Below, one piece after another: positions 44,124-53,401 of a stretch of DNA of 64,000 bases. The translations under genes were made by a program, and so were the position numbers. Position 1 is the first letter of the stretch; the number at the start of each line of letters is the position of its first letter. Under the pieces are notes generated by a model. It had not been told where the DNA came from, searched no databases, and saw only the letters and a program-made list of their open reading frames with translations. This DNA is from Marinitoga aeolica. GTDB lineage: Bacteria > Thermotogota > Thermotogae > Petrotogales > Petrotogaceae. The stretch is taken from positions 992,001 to 1,056,000 of the forward strand of contig NZ_CP069362.1 of assembly GCF_029910535.1 (NCBI RefSeq). Direction: 5' to 3'.

Positions 44124-44951
44124 TCACTCCATGTAAATATTTTTTATTTCTCTATATTTAGCTGCTTTCAAAATTTCTTTTACTTTTTCAACCATATTTT
44201 TATCTTCATTGCTTAAATCTTCATTGTTTTCTATTTTAATTAATATTCTATCTAAATCATTATAACTAATACCCATTGCATATTCATCTGTTATTCCAGG
44301 AATTAAATCAGGTGAAGGTGATTTATTTATTATCTTTTCCGGTATTTTTAACTCTTTTGCTAATTCAAACACTTGTGTTTTATACAAATGCATTATAGGT
44401 TCTATATCTACAGAATCATCTCCATATTTTACATAAAATCCTGTTTTTAATTCTGTTTTATTTGTGGTCCCAACAACTGCATAATTTATTTGTTCTGCAT
44501 AAAAATATAATAATACCATCCTTATTCTATGCTTTATCCTATAATATGCTAAACCTTTTAAAAAATCTTTATCTCCTTGATTTTTTAAATCGTTTATATA
44601 ATTTCTTTTTTCGAATTCTTTTTTAACATAATTTTCCTGAATCTTTCTTGGTATAAAAAACGTGGGTGGTTCTAAATTATATACACCTATTTTTCTTAAA
44701 ATTGGAGATATTTTTACAATTTTATAATCAATCCCCAAAAAATCACATACCAATTTAGCATCTTCAATTGTTTCTGGTGATGAATCCCTTTCTGGTAATA
44801 TTAACCCCTTTACGTTTTCTTTTCCAAGTGCTTCCACACATAATTTTCCAACCACAGCAGAATCTATTCCACCACTTATTCCTATCATAGCTCCGTTATA
44901 TTCATACTCTTTTATCTTTTCTTCTATAAACGATTCTATTTTTTTAATCAT
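44124..44951 (-). CDS. nadE: NAD synthetase
   Basis: 275 residues, ammonia-dependent type without a glutaminase domain. PP-loop IGISGGIDSAVVGKLC, GTTNKTELKTGFYVKYGD and the C-terminal KSPSPDLIPGITDE match NadE, which makes NAD from deamido-NAD. A stretch of about 40 residues in the middle (PPTFFIPRKIQENYVKKEFE and on) is somewhat longer than in compact bacterial enzymes. ATG 44951 after GGGGGCGAT. Confidence 0.92.
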   Translation of the reverse strand: MIKKIESFIEEKIKEYEYNGAMIGISGGIDSAVVGKLCVEALGKENVKGLILPERDSSPETIEDAKLVCDFLGIDYKIVKISPILRKIGVYNLEPPTFFIPRKIQENYVKKEFEKRNYINDLKNQGDKDFLKGLAYYRIKHRIRMVLLYFYAEQINYAVVGTTNKTELKTGFYVKYGDDSVDIEPIMHLYKTQVFELAKELKIPEKIINKSPSPDLIPGITDEYAMGISYNDLDRILIKIENNEDLSNEDKNMVEKVKEILKAAKYREIKNIYME

Positions 44952-45051
44952 AATATCGCCCCCATATTATTATAACTCATGTTACAAAAAAAATACATAA
45001 TATCCATTATATATGCTATAATTAATATATAAATAAAAAGAAGGTGAAACT

Positions 45052-45699
45052 ATGGGTATGCTTGATGTAGTCGGTCCTGTTATGGTTGGTCCTTCAAGTT
45101 CTCATACGCTTGGAGCATTAAAAATTGCCAGATTTGCATATAAACTCATTGAAGGCATTCCAGATGAAGTGGAATTTTATTTACACGGTTCTTTTGCAAA
45201 AACTTATTTAGGACATGGAACTGATAGAGCTTTAATTGCCGGCGTTTTAGGATTACGAGAATATGATTATGATATTAAAAACGCATATGAATTAGCAAAA
45301 AAAAATAATCTTAAATATACGTTTATAAAATCTGATCTTGGTGATGTTCATCCAAATACTGTTCTCATTAGATTAAAGAAAGAAGATAAAATAAACGAAA
45401 TACAGGGTGCTTCTATTGGTGGCGGTGCAATAAAAATCACTAAAATAAATGGTGTAGATTGTGATTTATCTGGAGACTATAATACTCTGATTATAGTCAA
45501 TAAGGATATAAAAGGAGCTTTAGAAAATATTCTAAGTATTATCCATGTCAATGTTGCAAATCTCTATTTAAAAAGAACAAATATACTAGAAGGTCGAGCC
45601 CTAACAATTTTAGAATTAGATGAAAAACCTTCTAATTTAAACGAATTAGAAAAATTAGAATGTGTAATTAAATATTTTTATGTTGGAAGTGATAATTAA
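45052..45699 (+). CDS. sdaAB: L-serine dehydratase, beta subunit
   Basis: 215 residues. N-terminal domain with LDVVGPVMVGPSSSHTLGA and HGSFAKTYLGHGTDRALI, and a C-terminal ACT domain from about 148 (NTLIIVNKDIKGALENILSI). The iron-sulfur enzyme turns L-serine into pyruvate and ammonia with the alpha subunit that follows. A -10 TATAAT lies near 45019 and AGAAGGTG precedes ATG 45052. Its last base overlaps the start of the alpha-subunit gene. Confidence 0.94.
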   Translation: MGMLDVVGPVMVGPSSSHTLGALKIARFAYKLIEGIPDEVEFYLHGSFAKTYLGHGTDRALIAGVLGLREYDYDIKNAYELAKKNNLKYTFIKSDLGDVHPNTVLIRLKKEDKINEIQGASIGGGAIKITKINGVDCDLSGDYNTLIIVNKDIKGALENILSIIHVNVANLYLKRTNILEGRALTILELDEKPSNLNELEKLECVIKYFYVGSDN

Positions 45700-46562
45700 T
45701 GACATTTAAACATCTCTTAGATATGTGGAAAGAAACAAATATTCCTTTTGAAGAAATTATATTAACTGAAGAAATGGTTGAAACAGGTATGGATCCAACT
45801 ATTATTAGAAATAATATGAAAAAATTGGTTGAAGTAATGCTTACAGAAGCTGAAAAAAATTACGGAAAAAAACACGATAGTTTAACTGGTTTAACCGGAA
45901 ACAATGCACCAAAATTACTAAATCACTCTCCGAAATTATTAAGTGAATTCAATTATGTTGCAACTGTAACTGCGATATCTACAGCAGAAAATAATGCTGC
46001 AATGGGTAGAATTGTCGCATGCCCGACTGCAGGTGCCTGTGGCGTTGTACCGGCAATACTATACGCATTAAAAACTATTCATAATGCTTCTTTTAATGAT
46101 TTAGTTTCATCATTTATAATTGCTGGTGCAATTGGAAATATTGTTGCAAAAAAAGCTACTATATCTGGAGCAGCTGGAGGGTGTCAGGCAGAAATTGGAA
46201 CAGCTGCTGCTATGGCCTCTGCTGCATTAACATATTATTTTTCAAAAGATGCTGAGAAATGTGGTCATGCTGCATCTTTAGCATTAAAATCATTAATGGG
46301 ACTTGTTTGTGATCCAGTTGGGGGATTTGTTGAGGTACCATGTGTAAAAAGAAATGCATCTGCTGCAAATGTTGCTATTACCACAGCAGAAATGGCTTTA
46401 GCTGGTATTGAAAGTGTAATTCCGTTTGATGAAGTTGTTGATGCTATGTATAGAGTTGGAAAAATGATGCATGAGGATTTAAGAGAAACCGGAAATGGTG
46501 GAATCGCAGCTACACCAACTGCTAAAAAATTAGTTGAAGATATTAGAAAGAGCTGGAAATAA
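45699..46562 (+). CDS. sdaAA: L-serine dehydratase, alpha subunit (4Fe-4S)
   Basis: 287 residues, catalytic subunit. Cysteines for the oxygen-sensitive 4Fe-4S cluster are seen in CPTAGACGVVPA, GGCQAEIGTA, GLVCDPVGG and VPCVKRN. The Gly-rich helical sequence around AAAMASAALTYYF is typical. ATG 45699 shares its A with the beta-subunit stop (TAATG). Supports serine fermentation and pyruvate supply. Confidence 0.95.
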   Translation: MTFKHLLDMWKETNIPFEEIILTEEMVETGMDPTIIRNNMKKLVEVMLTEAEKNYGKKHDSLTGLTGNNAPKLLNHSPKLLSEFNYVATVTAISTAENNAAMGRIVACPTAGACGVVPAILYALKTIHNASFNDLVSSFIIAGAIGNIVAKKATISGAAGGCQAEIGTAAAMASAALTYYFSKDAEKCGHAASLALKSLMGLVCDPVGGFVEVPCVKRNASAANVAITTAEMALAGIESVIPFDEVVDAMYRVGKMMHEDLRETGNGGIAATPTAKKLVEDIRKSWK

Positions 46563-46624
46563 AATTTTAATCGATTTATATTTTATTATATATATTTCCT
46601 TATTAATTCTATAACATATTATGT

Positions 46625-46748
46625 TATAATTAATTATAGAGCATTGAAAAAATTAATAGGTGATGGAGCTCACCATAATTTCTCATTAGAGATGATAGCC
46701 CCTATAATGGTAGTATTTTTTACTATCAATATAGGGGTTTATTTTTAT
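46625..46748 (+). promoter_or_regulatory. Fluoride (crcB) riboswitch with terminator, controlling enolase
   Basis: After a -10 TATAAT (46625-46630), the leader at 46655-46704 has the crcB-motif layout: GGTGATGGAGCTCACC (P1 closed by GGTGA/TCACC), ATAA, a small stem TCTC/GAGA, then TGATAGCCCCTA. The loop GGAGC can pair with GCCCC as the pseudoknot with one A-C mismatch. The same CCCCTATA (46699-46706) also pairs perfectly with TATAGGGG (46730-46737), and the inner arms extend this into a long terminator hairpin followed by TTTATTTTT. Fluoride binding should hold the aptamer and prevent termination. Enolase is a known target of this riboswitch class because fluoride inhibits it. Confidence 0.87.
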
Positions 46749-46763
46749 AAGGAGGTAGAAAAA

Positions 46764-48053
46764 ATGAGAGCTATTATTAAAAATGTTTCTGCTATGGAAA
46801 TTTTAGATTCAAGAGGTAATCCTACTGTTGAAGTAGAAGTAACTTTAGAAGATGGAACTATTGGAGTTGCTGGGGTTCCTTCAGGCGCATCTACAGGTGT
46901 TCATGAAGCGGTAGAGTTACGTGATGGTGATAAAAAAAGATATAATGGAAAAGGTGTTTTAAAAGCTGTTAACAACGTCAATGAAAAAATTGCTCCAAAA
47001 ATTATTGGATTAAGTTCATTTGATCAAGAAGATATTGACAATTTAATGATTGAGTTGGATGGTACTCCGAATAAAGCTAATTTAGGTGCTAATGCCATTT
47101 TAGGAGTTAGTCTTGCTATTGCAAGAGCATCTGCTAATTATTTAAAAATACCACTTTTCGAATATATTGGAGGAATCACTGCTAAAAGGTTACCTACTCC
47201 TATGTTTAATATATTAAATGGTGGTGTCCACGCGAATTGGCAAGGCCCTGATCTTCAGGAATTTATGATCTGTCCTGTAGGCGCTCCAAATTTTAGAGAA
47301 GCTTTAAGATGGGCTAGTGAAACTTATCATACTCTAAAATCTGTTTTAAAATCAAAAAAATATTCTGTAGGTGTTGGTGATGAAGGTGGATTTGCTCCTT
47401 CATTAAAATCTAATTCAGAAGCTCTTGAAGTTATAGTAGAAGCTATAGAAAAAGCGGGTTACAAACCTATGGAAGATATTGCAATTGCCATGGATCCGGC
47501 ATCAAGTGAATTTTATGATTCAGATTCAAACTTATATATTTTAAAGTCAGAAGGAAAAAAGCTAACTGCTGAAGAAATGGTTGATATGTATGCTAAATGG
47601 ATAGAAAAATATCCTATTATTTTAATTGAAGACGGACTTTCCGAAGACGATTGGGAAGGGTGGAAAATTCTAAATAAAAAACTTGGTAATAAAATCGAGC
47701 TGGTAGGTGATGATCTATTTGTTACTAATGTAAAAAGAATCGAGAAAGGTATTAAAGAAAATGTAGCCAATAGTGCTTTAATAAAATTAAATCAAATTGG
47801 AACTTTAACTGAAACTATTGCTGCAATAAAATTAGCATATAGTGCTGGTTGGGGGGCAATGGTATCTCATAGGAGTGGTGAAACTGTTGATAGTTTCATA
47901 TCAGATTTTGTTGTGGGTATGGATACAGGGCATATTAAAACTGGTGCTCCTTGTAGAGGAGAAAGAATTGAAAAATATAATCAATTATTAAGAATTGAAA
48001 AGAAATTGGGAAAAAATGCTGAATATGCTGGAAGAAATGGTTTTGTAAGATGA
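46764..48053 (+). CDS. eno: Enolase
   Basis: 429 residues from ATG 46764 with GGAGG 8 bases upstream; the frame extends upstream through the riboswitch but that part is not coding. N-terminal [28 protein letters not shown], the metal ligands in [21 protein letters not shown] and VGDDLFVTN, catalytic Lys in [10 protein letters not shown], and the C-terminal [14 protein letters not shown] signature. Converts 2-phosphoglycerate to phosphoenolpyruvate in glycolysis. Expression is predicted to rise with fluoride through the leader. Confidence 0.97.
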   Translation: MRAIIKNVSAMEILDSRGNPTVEVEVTLEDGTIGVAGVPSGASTGVHEAVELRDGDKKRYNGKGVLKAVNNVNEKIAPKIIGLSSFDQEDIDNLMIELDGTPNKANLGANAILGVSLAIARASANYLKIPLFEYIGGITAKRLPTPMFNILNGGVHANWQGPDLQEFMICPVGAPNFREALRWASETYHTLKSVLKSKKYSVGVGDEGGFAPSLKSNSEALEVIVEAIEKAGYKPMEDIAIAMDPASSEFYDSDSNLYILKSEGKKLTAEEMVDMYAKWIEKYPIILIEDGLSEDDWEGWKILNKKLGNKIELVGDDLFVTNVKRIEKGIKENVANSALIKLNQIGTLTETIAAIKLAYSAGWGAMVSHRSGETVDSFISDFVVGMDTGHIKTGAPCRGERIEKYNQLLRIEKKLGKNAEYAGRNGFVR

Positions 48054-48078
48054 GACCATAAAAAATTTTGTGTAAATA

Positions 48079-48113
48079 AAAAAATAGGGAGATTTGTTAT
48101 CTCCCTATTTTTT
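48079..48113. terminator. Bidirectional intrinsic terminator
   Basis: 13-bp stem AAAATAGGGAGAT/ATCTCCCTATTTT with a TTGTT loop, A-rich before and T-rich after, between eno and the convergent patatin gene; it covers the patatin stop codon. Confidence 0.9.
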
Positions 48114-48899
48114 AGATAAAATTTTTTTTGCATCTTCATAACCCATTTCTATTAATGTTTTGGAATAATCAGGTGAAAAATCTAATGGAAATGGAACAGA
48201 ATCTGAAGGTCTAATAATTATTATATTCTTTTTTGTCTTTAAAATAGAATATATTACCCAATCTGTTGGTAAATCTATTACAGGATATACTGCTATAACC
48301 TCATCATAACCATATTTTTCTGCTAATAATGCTGGATATGTATTAGAAAATACTCCTCCATCAGTATATTTTTTCCCATCTATCTCAATAGCTCCAAATA
48401 AAGGATAACTTGCACTTGCAAATATAAAATCCACCATTTTTCCTTTCATTTCTTCTTTTCTTATAAAAACAGGTTTAAAATCTGTCATATTAAATGTCAA
48501 TATTCCATAATCGTATTTTGATTTCAAAATTAAATCTTCAGATATAATTTTTTTCAAAAATGTGTATAACGGTGATGGATCAAAAACAAACGGTTTTAAC
48601 TTGGGGTGATGATCTTTTATGTTTAAATCAAAAATATCATCATCATCAATACTTTTCCATAATTTCTCTACTTCATCTAATTTACCCATAACAAAACCCG
48701 CTCCATTTAATGCTCCTGCTGAAACTCCATAAATTCCATCTATTTCAACATTATTTTCAGTTATATATTTCAATACACCTATTTCATATGCTCCAGCCGC
48801 TCCACCGCCACCGAGCACTAACAATGTTTTTGAAAAAACTATAACATTTAATAATAGCAATAAAATTACTATAAATTTTTTTATACTCCCACATCCCAT
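48105..48899 (-). CDS. Secreted patatin-like phospholipase
   Basis: 264 residues. Signal-like hydrophobic segment near the N-terminus (IKKFIVILLLLLNVIVFS), then the oxyanion loop LVLGGGGAAGAYEIGVL, nucleophile Ser in YGVSAGALNG (near residue 62) and catalytic Asp in TDGGVFSN (near 182). A lipid acyl hydrolase, probably acting in the periplasm, unlike most bacterial patatins, which are cytoplasmic or effectors. Start is uncertain: ATG 48899 or TTG 48902 have no clear ribosome site, and the signal peptide itself seems to begin at ATA (IKKFIV). Five bases after the upstream gene's stop, so translation may be coupled. Confidence 0.82.
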   Translation of the reverse strand: MGCGSIKKFIVILLLLLNVIVFSKTLLVLGGGGAAGAYEIGVLKYITENNVEIDGIYGVSAGALNGAGFVMGKLDEVEKLWKSIDDDDIFDLNIKDHHPKLKPFVFDPSPLYTFLKKIISEDLILKSKYDYGILTFNMTDFKPVFIRKEEMKGKMVDFIFASASYPLFGAIEIDGKKYTDGGVFSNTYPALLAEKYGYDEVIAVYPVIDLPTDWVIYSILKTKKNIIIIRPSDSVPFPLDFSPDYSKTLIEMGYEDAKKILSKK

Positions 48900-48906
48900 C
48901 AATTTT

Positions 48907-50571
48907 TTATTTCACTATTATTTCCACATTTTTCTTATCAAAAGCAATTGCAACTTTTATAATTTTCTCTATTCCATAACTTTTTATTTCTTCTTCATAT
49001 CCTTTTTCTTCTATTTGTTTTATCCCTAATTCTGCACTGTTTTTTAAATCCCCTTCTTTTATGTAATGTTTTTTGAATTCAAATATTATTCCTGGTTCTG
49101 TTTTTTCTTTAGGTATTAATATTAAATTTGCTCTTCCATATCCCGCTTCTCTATTGCTTTTTACTATGTATTTTTTGCTTAGTCCCACTACCATTCCCAG
49201 TATTAATCCATGATAAAACCTTTCTGGTTCTTCTCCACTTACATCAAAATAACTTATTGTTCTTTCTACTATCTTTTTAAATGCTATTTTAAATTCTTCA
49301 TAGTTTTCATGTATTAATTCCATTAATATGCTTTCATAATGTATTTTACTTTCTTTTATTATATCCACCACTGTTTTTTTGAAGAATTGTAATGTTTCTT
49401 TGTTTGTTATTTTAAGACTATATCTCGGTTCTCCTTCTTCGCCTGTATGTTTTGTCCAGGTTAAGTATCCTGTGAATAGAAATAATGTCCATATGCTTTC
49501 TTCTGTGCTTTTGTCTAAATCTCCATATACTAAATTTTCATCTATACTACTTTCTATTTCTTTTCCTTCTATTAATTCTTCTATTTTTGTTTTTACTTCT
49601 GCTGTACTTTCTCTTATTAGTTGTTTTATTAATGCATTTCCACTGCTATTTATCCAATAGTATTTTATTTCACCTTTATTTCTTGCCAGATTTATTATTG
49701 AATATGGATTGTATATTTCTAATCCTCCAAAATTATATCCATTATACCATTCTATTACTTTTTCTTTTTCATATTCTAATCCATAGTCCTTTAATGTTTT
49801 TTCTACTTCTTCCCATGTTAATCCAAATTTGTCATTGAATAATTCACTCAATACTGTTGATGCTTGAAGATTATTTACTCCTGTGAATATACTTTCTTTT
49901 GCCACTCTTGTTATTCCTGTTAATACCCCTTTTTCTAAATACTCATTGTCTTTTAATGCATTTCCTAATATATTTCCCATGAAGTTTATGAATTCATTAT
50001 AATATCCATTTAAATATGATTGTTGTATTGGTGTATCATATTCGTCTATTAATAATATTACTTTTTGTTTGTAATATCGGTAGAGATATTCACTTAGATT
50101 TTTTAGGCTGTTTTCATATTTTACATTATCTGCAATACCTTTTGCTATTTCTATATAATCGTCTTTTTCAAATTCTTCCAATACATCTATTGATTCTTTG
50201 TGTTTTCTATATAAATCCGTTATTGTATATTTTACCGATTTTATCATATCTTCATAATTTTTTTGTTTTAAATCTTTAAACGTTATATATATAACAGGAT
50301 ATTTATTTAAATATTTTTCTATTATCTCTTTTTCATTCCAGATTTTTAGTCCTTCAAATAAATGTTTATTATCCTGATCGTTTCTAAAAAAATATTTCAT
50401 CATGCTCATATTTAATGTTTTTCCAAACCTTCTTGGCCTGGTTATTAATATTACATCTCCACTTTCTATTATTTCTTTTATCAGCATACTTTTATCTATA
50501 TAATACATATCGTCTTCTATTATACTTTTAAAATCACTCCGACCTATTGGTAGCCGTTTTAATTTCATCAT
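48907..50571 (-). CDS. AAA-ATPase-like and PD-(D/E)XK nuclease family protein
   Basis: 554 residues from ATG 50571 (GGAGGTGGA upstream). N-terminal KRLPIGRSDFKSIIEDDMYYIDKS and ITRPRRFGKTLNMSMMKYFF are the hallmark of AAA-ATPase-like proteins (PF09820 type), with Walker B LLIDEYDTPIQQ near 175. The C-terminal part is PDDEXK-like (PF08011 type; GRANLILIPKEKTEPGIIFEFK). This family is often multi-copy and mobile in anaerobes; its function is not established. Base use is odd: long open frames also exist on the opposite strand, which reflects the Thr/Lys/Ile-rich AT-biased codons. A -10 TATAAT lies just upstream. Confidence 0.85.
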   Translation of the reverse strand: MMKLKRLPIGRSDFKSIIEDDMYYIDKSMLIKEIIESGDVILITRPRRFGKTLNMSMMKYFFRNDQDNKHLFEGLKIWNEKEIIEKYLNKYPVIYITFKDLKQKNYEDMIKSVKYTITDLYRKHKESIDVLEEFEKDDYIEIAKGIADNVKYENSLKNLSEYLYRYYKQKVILLIDEYDTPIQQSYLNGYYNEFINFMGNILGNALKDNEYLEKGVLTGITRVAKESIFTGVNNLQASTVLSELFNDKFGLTWEEVEKTLKDYGLEYEKEKVIEWYNGYNFGGLEIYNPYSIINLARNKGEIKYYWINSSGNALIKQLIRESTAEVKTKIEELIEGKEIESSIDENLVYGDLDKSTEESIWTLFLFTGYLTWTKHTGEEGEPRYSLKITNKETLQFFKKTVVDIIKESKIHYESILMELIHENYEEFKIAFKKIVERTISYFDVSGEEPERFYHGLILGMVVGLSKKYIVKSNREAGYGRANLILIPKEKTEPGIIFEFKKHYIKEGDLKNSAELGIKQIEEKGYEEEIKSYGIEKIIKVAIAFDKKNVEIIVK

Positions 50572-50601
50572 TTCCACCTCCACCTCAATTATATCATAAC
50601 A

Positions 50602-50627
50602 AAAAGGAGTTCTTACGAACTCCTTTT
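50602..50627 (-). terminator. Intrinsic terminator
   Basis: Stem AAAAGGAGTTC/GAACTCCTTTT with a TTAC loop; in the minus-strand direction it is followed by a T run. Ends the tetR-RND transcript just before the AAA/nuclease gene promoter. Confidence 0.85.
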
Positions 50628-52752
50628 ATCTTTCACTTTTTAAGAAATTTGGTAATAACATTAATGTGAACATCGATGCACTAATCATACCTACCCACAT
50701 TATTATCGATAAATATGTATGGAAAGCAAATGGTGAAAAATTCAAAATTGATAATCCTAATGCCAATCCTATAGCATTAGCTAATATTGGTTTTTGTACA
50801 ACATTAAATGTATCTTCTATTGGATTTTTACTCCTTGTCTTATAATATCTATATGTTCCTATCATATGAATTGCATAATCAACACCAACACCTATTGTAA
50901 TATTAGCCATCAATGCACTTAGTATACTTAGCGGTATTTTAAATAATGCCATTACTCCAAATTCAACAATTAAAGCGCCTAATAATGGCAGTATTCCATA
51001 AAAAGAAATTTTTATACTTCTTATCATTATAAATATAGATATTAACACCAATATCAAACTAATAATAATACTTTTTATTTGACTATTTAAAACTGTAGTA
51101 TTCATTTCATTAAATACATAAGGCATTCCAGATACTTTTATATCAGTAAACACATCTTCGTTCTTTAAATTGTATACAACTTTTTGTATTTTCTCTAATG
51201 TATCTTGATTATTATCTTTTGTGGTTATTATTCCTAAATAGCTCTTTCCTTTTATTAAATCAAATAATGGTATAGATGGATTATTTTTAACTGCATTTTT
51301 TATTATTAATACTTGAATAGGATTTGGATACGATTTGAAATTAAAAAATTCTTTTCCCATTACATCTAAAAATTGTTGTGGATAATTAAACATAGATATA
51401 TTATCGCTCAGCGTATTTTCCAGTTTTTTCATTTCATCTAAATATGTTTTATCTAATGGATCCTTCTTTGTTTGAAAATCAACCATGACAGGTATATTAA
51501 AATCAAATACTGATGATAATTTCTCATAATCTTTTCTTACTTTAGTGAATTTTTTAAACATACTTATCTGATCAAATTTAATTGTAATTGATGGAATTAA
51601 TAATGCAAATATCAAAATTAATATTATGTACGTATATACTCCCTTTCTATTCCAAAATTTTTTAACAAAGCTTGCATCAAACATATGTGCTTTTTTTCTT
51701 TTTAGTTCAACATCACCAGCAATAATTACAGGTAATATATATAATGTTGCTATGCCAGCAAAACCTATACCAAATGATGTCCATAAACCCATTTCTTTCA
51801 TCATATTTGAATTAATAAATACCATGGAAATAAATCCTATTATTGTAGTAACTGTTGTCATTATCATTGCAATACCTGTACTTTTTAATGTTTCTACAGT
51901 TGCACTTTTTTTATCTAATCCTCTTTCTATATATTCTACATAATGAGTTAAAAAATGCATACCATCAGCACTACCCATGATAATTGTAAAAATTGGAACT
52001 AAAACACTTGCTAAACTCAATTCCCTTCCAGACCATCCCATTAATCCTAATGTCCATAATGCACCTAATCCTGCAGGTATAACAGAAAATAATGCTAGTT
52101 TCTTTGACCCTAATTGAAGAGAAAAGATTAATAACATTGTTAAAAATGCAAATGGTGGCAAAAATATAACTATACTCAACAGATAATCAAATAATTTTTT
52201 AGTAAAATATAACGTTCCACCGTTATAATGAGTAACGGCTTTTAATACTTCCTCAATTTTATCTATTACTTTAAAATCGTCAGTTTTTAAAGGAATTGTT
52301 AGTAAGGTATAATATTTCCCATCTTTTTCTTTAAAGAACTTATCTTTAAACATAGATATTTGAGAAATTTTATTTAAAAAATTCTCATTAATATCCTCAG
52401 GAGATTTTATATTATATCCAGGAAATGATTGAGGAAATAAACTGGAAATAAAATTTATTCCTTTTATACTCTCCAATTCTCTTTGCAATGACCATAATTT
52501 TCTATATAAATCTAAATCTTCTAATGGATTTTTATCTGTTTCTAACATCACCATAAGTTGATCTGATAAATCATACTTTTTTTCTATAATAGAATAACTA
52601 TCTAAATATTCAGAACTACTTGGTAAAAAGGCTTTCATATCAACATTCAGTCTAATTTGAAATAATCCTATTAATGCGGTAATGTTAATTATTACTAATA
52701 ATATCAATAGTTTTTTTCTGTTATTAAATACAAATTCTACATATCTTTCCAT
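50626..52752 (-). CDS. RND superfamily (MMPL/HpnN-type) exporter
   Basis: 708-residue inner-membrane protein. Topology is the RND double repeat: helix 1 at 12-32, a large outer loop, then helices 2-6; helix 7 near 370, a second outer loop and helices 8-12. The conserved motifs are 'VPIFTIIMGSADGMHFLTHYVEY' in the first half and ITIGVGVDYAIHMIGTYRYY in the second. This class exports lipids, hopanoids or hydrophobic compounds. It lies 12 bases after the TetR gene that probably regulates it. AAGGAGATGG precedes ATG 52752. Confidence 0.9.
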   Translation of the reverse strand: MERYVEFVFNNRKKLLILLVIINITALIGLFQIRLNVDMKAFLPSSSEYLDSYSIIEKKYDLSDQLMVMLETDKNPLEDLDLYRKLWSLQRELESIKGINFISSLFPQSFPGYNIKSPEDINENFLNKISQISMFKDKFFKEKDGKYYTLLTIPLKTDDFKVIDKIEEVLKAVTHYNGGTLYFTKKLFDYLLSIVIFLPPFAFLTMLLIFSLQLGSKKLALFSVIPAGLGALWTLGLMGWSGRELSLASVLVPIFTIIMGSADGMHFLTHYVEYIERGLDKKSATVETLKSTGIAMIMTTVTTIIGFISMVFINSNMMKEMGLWTSFGIGFAGIATLYILPVIIAGDVELKRKKAHMFDASFVKKFWNRKGVYTYIILILIFALLIPSITIKFDQISMFKKFTKVRKDYEKLSSVFDFNIPVMVDFQTKKDPLDKTYLDEMKKLENTLSDNISMFNYPQQFLDVMGKEFFNFKSYPNPIQVLIIKNAVKNNPSIPLFDLIKGKSYLGIITTKDNNQDTLEKIQKVVYNLKNEDVFTDIKVSGMPYVFNEMNTTVLNSQIKSIIISLILVLISIFIMIRSIKISFYGILPLLGALIVEFGVMALFKIPLSILSALMANITIGVGVDYAIHMIGTYRYYKTRSKNPIEDTFNVVQKPILANAIGLALGLSILNFSPFAFHTYLSIIMWVGMISASMFTLMLLPNFLKSER

Positions 52753-52764
52753 AACACCATCTCC

Positions 52765-53376
52765 TTATTCCTTTAATTTTTTTAAAGCTCCATATAAATA
52801 TATATCTGCTATATAATCTGGATAAATTTCATAAAATTCATCATCAAATATTTTTCCTGAAATTTGAGTAGCAATATCTTTTAATAAAAAGTGTGAAAAT
52901 ATCATACCACTTAATGCTGGACCTATTATTTCATACTTAACATTACTATTAAATCCTTTAAATTCATCTAAAAATATTTTTCCTAATATGATTTTTTTCA
53001 TTTTTTCTGTTCTATATTCTATTAAATCAATATCATCATCTGGAATTTGTGTCATTATGATTTTAAACATTTTCTCATTTTTTCTTAATGCTATTACTAA
53101 AGATTTAATTGCCATTCTGATTCTTTCTTCAAATTTTTTTTCTTCTACGTGTTCTTTGTTTAAATACTCTTCCATATAAGAAAAGAAAAGTTCCATTATC
53201 TCTTTTAATATACCTTTTTTAGAACCAAAATGATAATTTATCATAGACGGACTAACTTTTGCTTTCTTTGATATTTCTCTGACACCTGTTGCCTCAAAAC
53301 CCTTTTTATAAAATAATTCTATAGAGGTATTTAATATCTTTTCTTTTAATGAATTAATAATTTCACCACCTTTCAA
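52765..53376 (-). CDS. TetR-family transcriptional regulator
   Basis: About 198-203 residues. Helix-turn-helix domain: KEKILNTSIELFYKKGFEAT, VREISKKAKVSPSMINYHFGSKK; the ligand-binding domain follows. Normal TetR proteins start 5-8 residues before ILNxxxELF. TTG 53376 has no ribosome site and overlaps the operator, while AAAGGTGGTGA (53373-53363) is placed for an ATT at 53361 or 53358, giving MNSLKEKIL. So the start is probably a rare ATT. The palindrome CGAACGTTCG directly upstream is the likely operator, and the downstream RND exporter the likely target. Confidence 0.88.
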   Translation of the reverse strand: MKGGEIINSLKEKILNTSIELFYKKGFEATGVREISKKAKVSPSMINYHFGSKKGILKEIMELFFSYMEEYLNKEHVEEKKFEERIRMAIKSLVIALRKNEKMFKIIMTQIPDDDIDLIEYRTEKMKKIILGKIFLDEFKGFNSNVKYEIIGPALSGMIFSHFLLKDIATQISGKIFDDEFYEIYPDYIADIYLYGALKKLKE

Positions 53377-53401
53377 ACGAACGTTCGATTTAATTATAAC
53401 T
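53371..53401. repeat. 31-bp direct repeat, copy 1 (TetR operator and -10)
   Basis: Identical over 31 bases to 54511-54541, with different sequence on both sides. It contains the palindrome CGAACGTTCG (53378-53387) and a minus-strand TATAAT (53398-53393). It also supplies the TAA stop of the DUF1016 gene. A fair -35 (TTGAAA, 53422-53417, 18-base spacer) now lies inside the 3' end of that gene. Confidence 0.95.

Noticed and set aside
46644-46763. N-terminal extension of enolase by 40 residues
   Set aside because: The stretch is the riboswitch and terminator; ATG 46764 has the ribosome site and gives the normal 429-residue enzyme.
49379-50279. Long open frames on the plus strand across the AAA/nuclease gene
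   Set aside because: They are Leu/Phe-rich mirror frames of a real gene with strong motifs on the minus strand, lack ribosome sites and match no family.
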